A stretch of 64,000 nucleotides of DNA, taken from contig NZ_VULR01000009.1 in assembly GCF_009696605.1 (NCBI RefSeq), positions 45,980 to 109,979 of the forward strand, written 5' to 3'. Positions 63,905 to 64,000 of the stretch are shown here, one piece after another; position 1 is the stretch's first letter, and every line of letters begins with the position of its first letter. The translations under genes and the position numbers were made by a program. The stretch comes from Anaerosalibacter bizertensis. GTDB lineage: Bacteria > Bacillota > Clostridia > Tissierellales > Sporanaerobacteraceae. Under the pieces are notes generated by a model. The model was not told the origin of the DNA and searched no databases. It saw only the letters and a program-made list of their open reading frames with translations.

Positions 63905-64000
63905 ATGCGTAGACATAGAAGTTTTAAATTAAAGTGGTCTAGATACTATCAATTTTTAATAGAAGGTCAAATATTTTATTTAAAACTTAAGGCTTATACG
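63905..64000 (+). CDS. Partial gene at the right edge, unrecognised
   Basis: ATG 63905 behind CCGGAGGGATTT. The first 32 residues (MRRHRSFKLKWSRYYQFLIE and beyond) are visible; the frame is open at the window edge. Too little to assign. Confidence 0.55.
   Translation, partial: MRRHRSFKLKWSRYYQFLIEGQIFYLKLKAYT

Larger units (their letters stand above)
58104..64000. mobile_element. Left end of an integrated phage-like element, right end outside the window
   Basis: From just past rnpB to the window edge, gene content and direction change: a leftward operon (integrase, two unknowns, ImmA-like, CI-like repressor) faces a rightward early operon (Cro-like, antirepressor, excisionase-like HTH, microproteins) across an operator region. 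This is the standard lysogeny module of Firmicutes temperate phages, also used by some conjugative elements. The exact left border is not visible; it should lie between the rnpB 3' end and the integrase stop. No structural genes fall in the window. Confidence 0.85.

Noticed and set aside
1..64000. CRISPR array, insertion sequence or rRNA genes
   Set aside because: No regularly spaced repeats, transposase frames or rRNA motifs were found.

Overview
The window is strongly AT-rich, with ATG/GTG/TTG starts behind purine-rich GGAGG-type ribosome sites. The gene order is that of a low-GC, spore-forming, anaerobic Gram-positive. Sporulation is shown by gpr, spoIIP, yqfC/yqfD and a GerMN lipoprotein. 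Selenocysteine use is shown by selA, selB, tRNA-Sec and a selD that itself carries an in-frame TGA. A member of the Clostridia, perhaps Tissierellales-like, is my inference; no rRNA is present to test it.

Layout: 1-3103 is a housekeeping start (tail of a probable LCP protein, rsfS, ridA, dacF, comEA). 3120-10726 is a selenium block: selD, selA, selB, then a two-component system and a GerMN lipoprotein, then selC (tRNA-Sec). 10792-14152 is an accessory stretch with three tandem 32-43 residue membrane microproteins, a universal-stress-like protein, a double P-loop ATPase and a trans-editing AlaX. From 14320 conserved Firmicutes synteny resumes: comEC-holA-rpsT-gpr-spoIIP-lepB-lepA-hemW; hrcA-grpE-dnaK-dnaJ-prmA-rsmE-mtaB-hit-rpsU-yqeY; nfeD-floA; yqfC-yqfD-phoH-pgpH-ybeY-dgkA-cdd-era-recO; T-box-glyQ-glyS-ccpN-like-ppsR; dgt-dnaG-rpoD-trmK-nif3-zinc-ribbon protein; then rnpB (RNase P RNA).

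At 58140 the chromosome gives way to the left end of an integrated phage-like element that runs off the window. The leftward (lysogenic) operon holds a tyrosine integrase, two unrecognised proteins, an ImmA/IrrE-like metallopeptidase and a CI-like repressor. The rightward operon holds a Cro-like HTH protein, a BRO/ORF6C antirepressor, an excisionase-like HTH protein and several microproteins. The divergent control region carries four ACAC-N5-GTGT operators, two of them filling the -35/-10 spacers of the opposing promoters; a fifth copy lies at the end of the cro-like gene.

Functional links: selD makes selenophosphate, selA and selC make Sec-tRNA, selB delivers it, and the SECIS hairpin in selD lets the pathway supply its own enzyme. 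CIRCE/HrcA should control the chaperone operon, a glycine T-box controls glyQS, and the repressor/ImmA/antirepressor set forms the element's switch. The least explained parts are the tandem microproteins (10834-11391) and the two-gene cargo of the element (59421-61091). No CRISPR array, insertion sequence or rRNA was seen.
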